7,174 nucleotides of DNA, taken from Chthonomonadaceae bacterium (GTDB lineage: Bacteria > Armatimonadota > Chthonomonadetes > Chthonomonadales > Chthonomonadaceae). Position numbers and translations under genes: made by a program. The stretch is taken from NCBI GenBank assembly GCA_025355115.1, contig JANXLO010000015.1, positions 1 through 7,174 on the forward strand. The letters run 5' to 3'. The notes below the pieces were generated by a model. It saw nothing but the letters and a program-made list of their open reading frames with translations. It was not told the DNA's origin and did no database searches. Of this stretch, positions 5,350-7,174 are shown piece by piece. The stretch's first letter is position 1. Each line of letters begins with the position of its first letter.

Positions 5350-7174
5350 ATGTGCGGCATCACCGGATATGTCGGCGGAAGACCAGCTGTCGAAACCGCC
5401 CTCAATAATCTCAAGCGCCTGGAGTATCGCGGGTACGATTCCGCAGGAGTAGCCTATCCCGGCCTCAGCGGCATCACCGTTGTTCGGGCGGCGGGCAAGA
5501 TCGTCAACCTCGAGCGGGTTCTGACCGGCACCCCCCACGAGGCGCACGTCGCCATAGCCCACACCCGCTGGGCCACGCACGGACGCCCCAACGAGGCCAA
5601 TGCCCATCCGCATCGCGACTGCTCAGGCCGCATCGCCGTGGTGCACAACGGGATCATTGAGAACTATGTCGAGCTGCGCCGCGAATTGATCGCCGAGGGC
5701 CATCAGTTCACCTCCGAGACCGATACGGAGGTCATAGCGCATCTCATTGAGGCCAATCTTCACATCGAGAACATGGATATGGGGCCTCTTCTCGTCCTGC
5801 CGCAGAGCGAGCTGGAGACGACCTACGCGAACGCGATTCGAGCTGCATTGCGCCGACTGACCGGCTCCTATGCCGTCGCTGTCATCGTGCAGAACATGCC
5901 CGACGTCATCTTCGTCAGCCGCAAAGATTCTCCGCTCATCATCGGGCTGGGAGAGGGCGAGAATTTCCTAGCCTCGGACATTCCCGCGGTCATGCGCTAC
6001 ACCCGATGCGTCGTCCTGCTGGAGGACGGGGATTTCGCTGCACTGACTCCAGATCGCGTCACCGTCACGGATTTAGAAGGCGCTCCTGTGAATCGTGAGA
6101 TGCTGGAGGTCACCTGGGACGACGCCGCCGCGGAGAAGAACGGTTACCCCCACTTTATGCTGAAGGAGATTCATGAGGGGCCGCGCACCGTCCGGGACAC
6201 CCTGCGCGGGCGGCTTGGAGCCAACGACCGGGTAACTCTGCCAAACCTGCCCTTCACCGCCGCAGACTGGCAGCGGTTCCGGCGCATCTCCATCGTTGGC
6301 TGCGGCACCGCCTACCATGCGGGAGTCGTCGGCAAACGGCTGTTCGAGCAGATGCTTCGCCGCCCTGTCGAAGTGACGGTCGCCAGCGAGTTCCGCTATA
6401 GCGATCCTCTGGTGGGAGACGACACGCTCGTTATTCTCGTGTCTCAGTCCGGCGAGACCGCAGACACCCTCGCCGCCATGCGGGAGGCCAAGGCGAAGGG
6501 CGCGACAACGCTCGCCATCGTCAACGTCATAGGCAGCTCTCTCGCTCGAGACGCAGACGCCGCTCTGCTTACGCAGGCTGGCCCTGAGATCGGGGTCGCC
6601 TCCACCAAAGCCTACCTAGCTCAGCTCACAGCGTTCGCCCTGCTCTGCCTCTTCCTGGCCCAGCTTCAGGCCGAGCATCTCGTGGCGCACGGAGCGGGCG
6701 ACAGAGCAGCCATGGAGTCGCCCCCCGCACCGCTTGCCGACTTCGCGGCCGCCCTGCGTGAACTGCCCGCGCTGATCGAGGAGTGCCTGCGCCGAGAGCC
6801 CGAGATCGCCGCGCTCGCGGAGACGCTGGCCAGCCACAGCACCTTCTTCTATCTGGGGCGCGGCTACGACTTCGCCGTCGCTCTCGAGGCAGCCTTGAAG
6901 CTGAAGGAAATCTCCTACCTCCACGCCGAGGCCTATCCCGCCGGAGAGATGAAGCATGGGCCTCTGGCGCTCGTTGAGCCAGGCGTGGCTGTCATCGGCT
7001 TTTGCACCCAGCCCGCCACAAACGAGAAGATGCACAGCAACCTGAAGGAAGTGAAGGCCCGTGAAGGCACTGTCATCACCGTGATTCGGGACGGAGATAT
7101 CGTCCCCGACGGCTCCGACTCCGTCATCTCCGTCCCGCAGACCCTCGACGCCCTGATGCCTATTGTCGCGATGG
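5350..7174 (+). CDS. glmS: Glutamine-fructose-6-phosphate aminotransferase (isomerizing), 3' end beyond window
   Basis: The frame is open from ATG 5350 to the right edge, giving 608 residues. The enzyme makes glucosamine-6-phosphate from fructose-6-phosphate and glutamine, the entry to UDP-GlcNAc and peptidoglycan. The N-terminal glutaminase starts MCGITGYVGG; C2 becomes the N-terminal nucleophile. RGYDSAG, HTRWATHG, HNGIIEN and SETDTE follow. The first SIS domain has GCGTAYHAG (from 317), SQSGETADT (S365, Q366, S367, T370) and EIGVASTKAY. The second has LGRGYDFAVALEAALKLKEISYLHAEAYPAGE, with E520 and H536 matching E. coli E488 and H504. Compared with E. coli (609 aa) the enzyme is about 32 residues longer by this point: about 18 are added between residue 130 and the first SIS domain, and about 14 in the inter-SIS linker (HGAGDRAAMESPPAP). 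About 25-30 C-terminal residues, including the conserved lysine near the end, are missing only because the window stops. Confidence 0.96.
   Translation, partial: MCGITGYVGGRPAVETALNNLKRLEYRGYDSAGVAYPGLSGITVVRAAGKIVNLERVLTGTPHEAHVAIAHTRWATHGRPNEANAHPHRDCSGRIAVVHNGIIENYVELRRELIAEGHQFTSETDTEVIAHLIEANLHIENMDMGPLLVLPQSELETTYANAIRAALRRLTGSYAVAVIVQNMPDVIFVSRKDSPLIIGLGEGENFLASDIPAVMRYTRCVVLLEDGDFAALTPDRVTVTDLEGAPVNREMLEVTWDDAAAEKNGYPHFMLKEIHEGPRTVRDTLRGRLGANDRVTLPNLPFTAADWQRFRRISIVGCGTAYHAGVVGKRLFEQMLRRPVEVTVASEFRYSDPLVGDDTLVILVSQSGETADTLAAMREAKAKGATTLAIVNVIGSSLARDADAALLTQAGPEIGVASTKAYLAQLTAFALLCLFLAQLQAEHLVAHGAGDRAAMESPPAPLADFAAALRELPALIEECLRREPEIAALAETLASHSTFFYLGRGYDFAVALEAALKLKEISYLHAEAYPAGEMKHGPLALVEPGVAVIGFCTQPATNEKMHSNLKEVKAREGTVITVIRDGDIVPDGSDSVISVPQTLDALMPIVAM

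Overview
The window is an ordinary-looking bacterial chromosomal stretch with five substantial protein genes and one small damaged gene. It is GC-rich in the main genes, with clear Shine-Dalgarno sequences (GGAGG type) and sigma70-like -10/-35 boxes. No mobile element, CRISPR array, tRNA or rRNA is visible. A RicT/YaaT-type PSP1 protein, a RocG/GudB-like glutamate dehydrogenase and good Shine-Dalgarno sites suggest a Gram-positive-related (Terrabacteria) lineage such as Armatimonadota, Chloroflexota or a high-GC Bacillota. This placement is only an inference.

Layout. At 1-857 (minus) is a RicT/PSP1-domain gene that runs off the left edge, with a candidate promoter at 1006-1034. At 1235-1507 (plus) is a small tandem zinc-ribbon protein. 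Its reading frame is broken at a G5 run (1494-1498), and a hydrophobic, membrane-like C-terminus continues in the -1 frame to 1653. At 1843-3177 (plus) is a complete glutamate dehydrogenase, followed by a strong hairpin. At 3264-3989 (minus) is a membrane-anchored N-acetylmuramoyl-L-alanine amidase that converges on the dehydrogenase. At 4363-5262 (plus) is a DeoR-family regulator, followed after 87 bases by glmS (5350 to the right edge), which lacks only its last C-terminal residues.

The 373-base spacer between the divergent amidase and the regulator (3990-4362) is the richest regulatory region. It holds a near-consensus minus-strand promoter for the amidase (TTGACA-17-TAGAAT) and a plus-strand promoter for deoR-glmS whose 17-base spacer contains the inverted repeat TTTTG-N5-CAAAA. 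It also holds three copies of TTTTTGTCC plus a related TTTGTCCCC. I infer that the DeoR protein controls its own operon with glmS (amino-sugar synthesis for the cell wall). It may also control the divergent cell-wall amidase, which would join precursor synthesis and wall turnover under one regulator. The promoters and repeats are visible in the sequence; the regulatory wiring is inference.

I do not see a convincing new multi-gene system. The observations most worth following up are the frameshifted zinc-ribbon/membrane gene, the shared motif between amidase and deoR-glmS, and the cysteine-rich tail of RicT.
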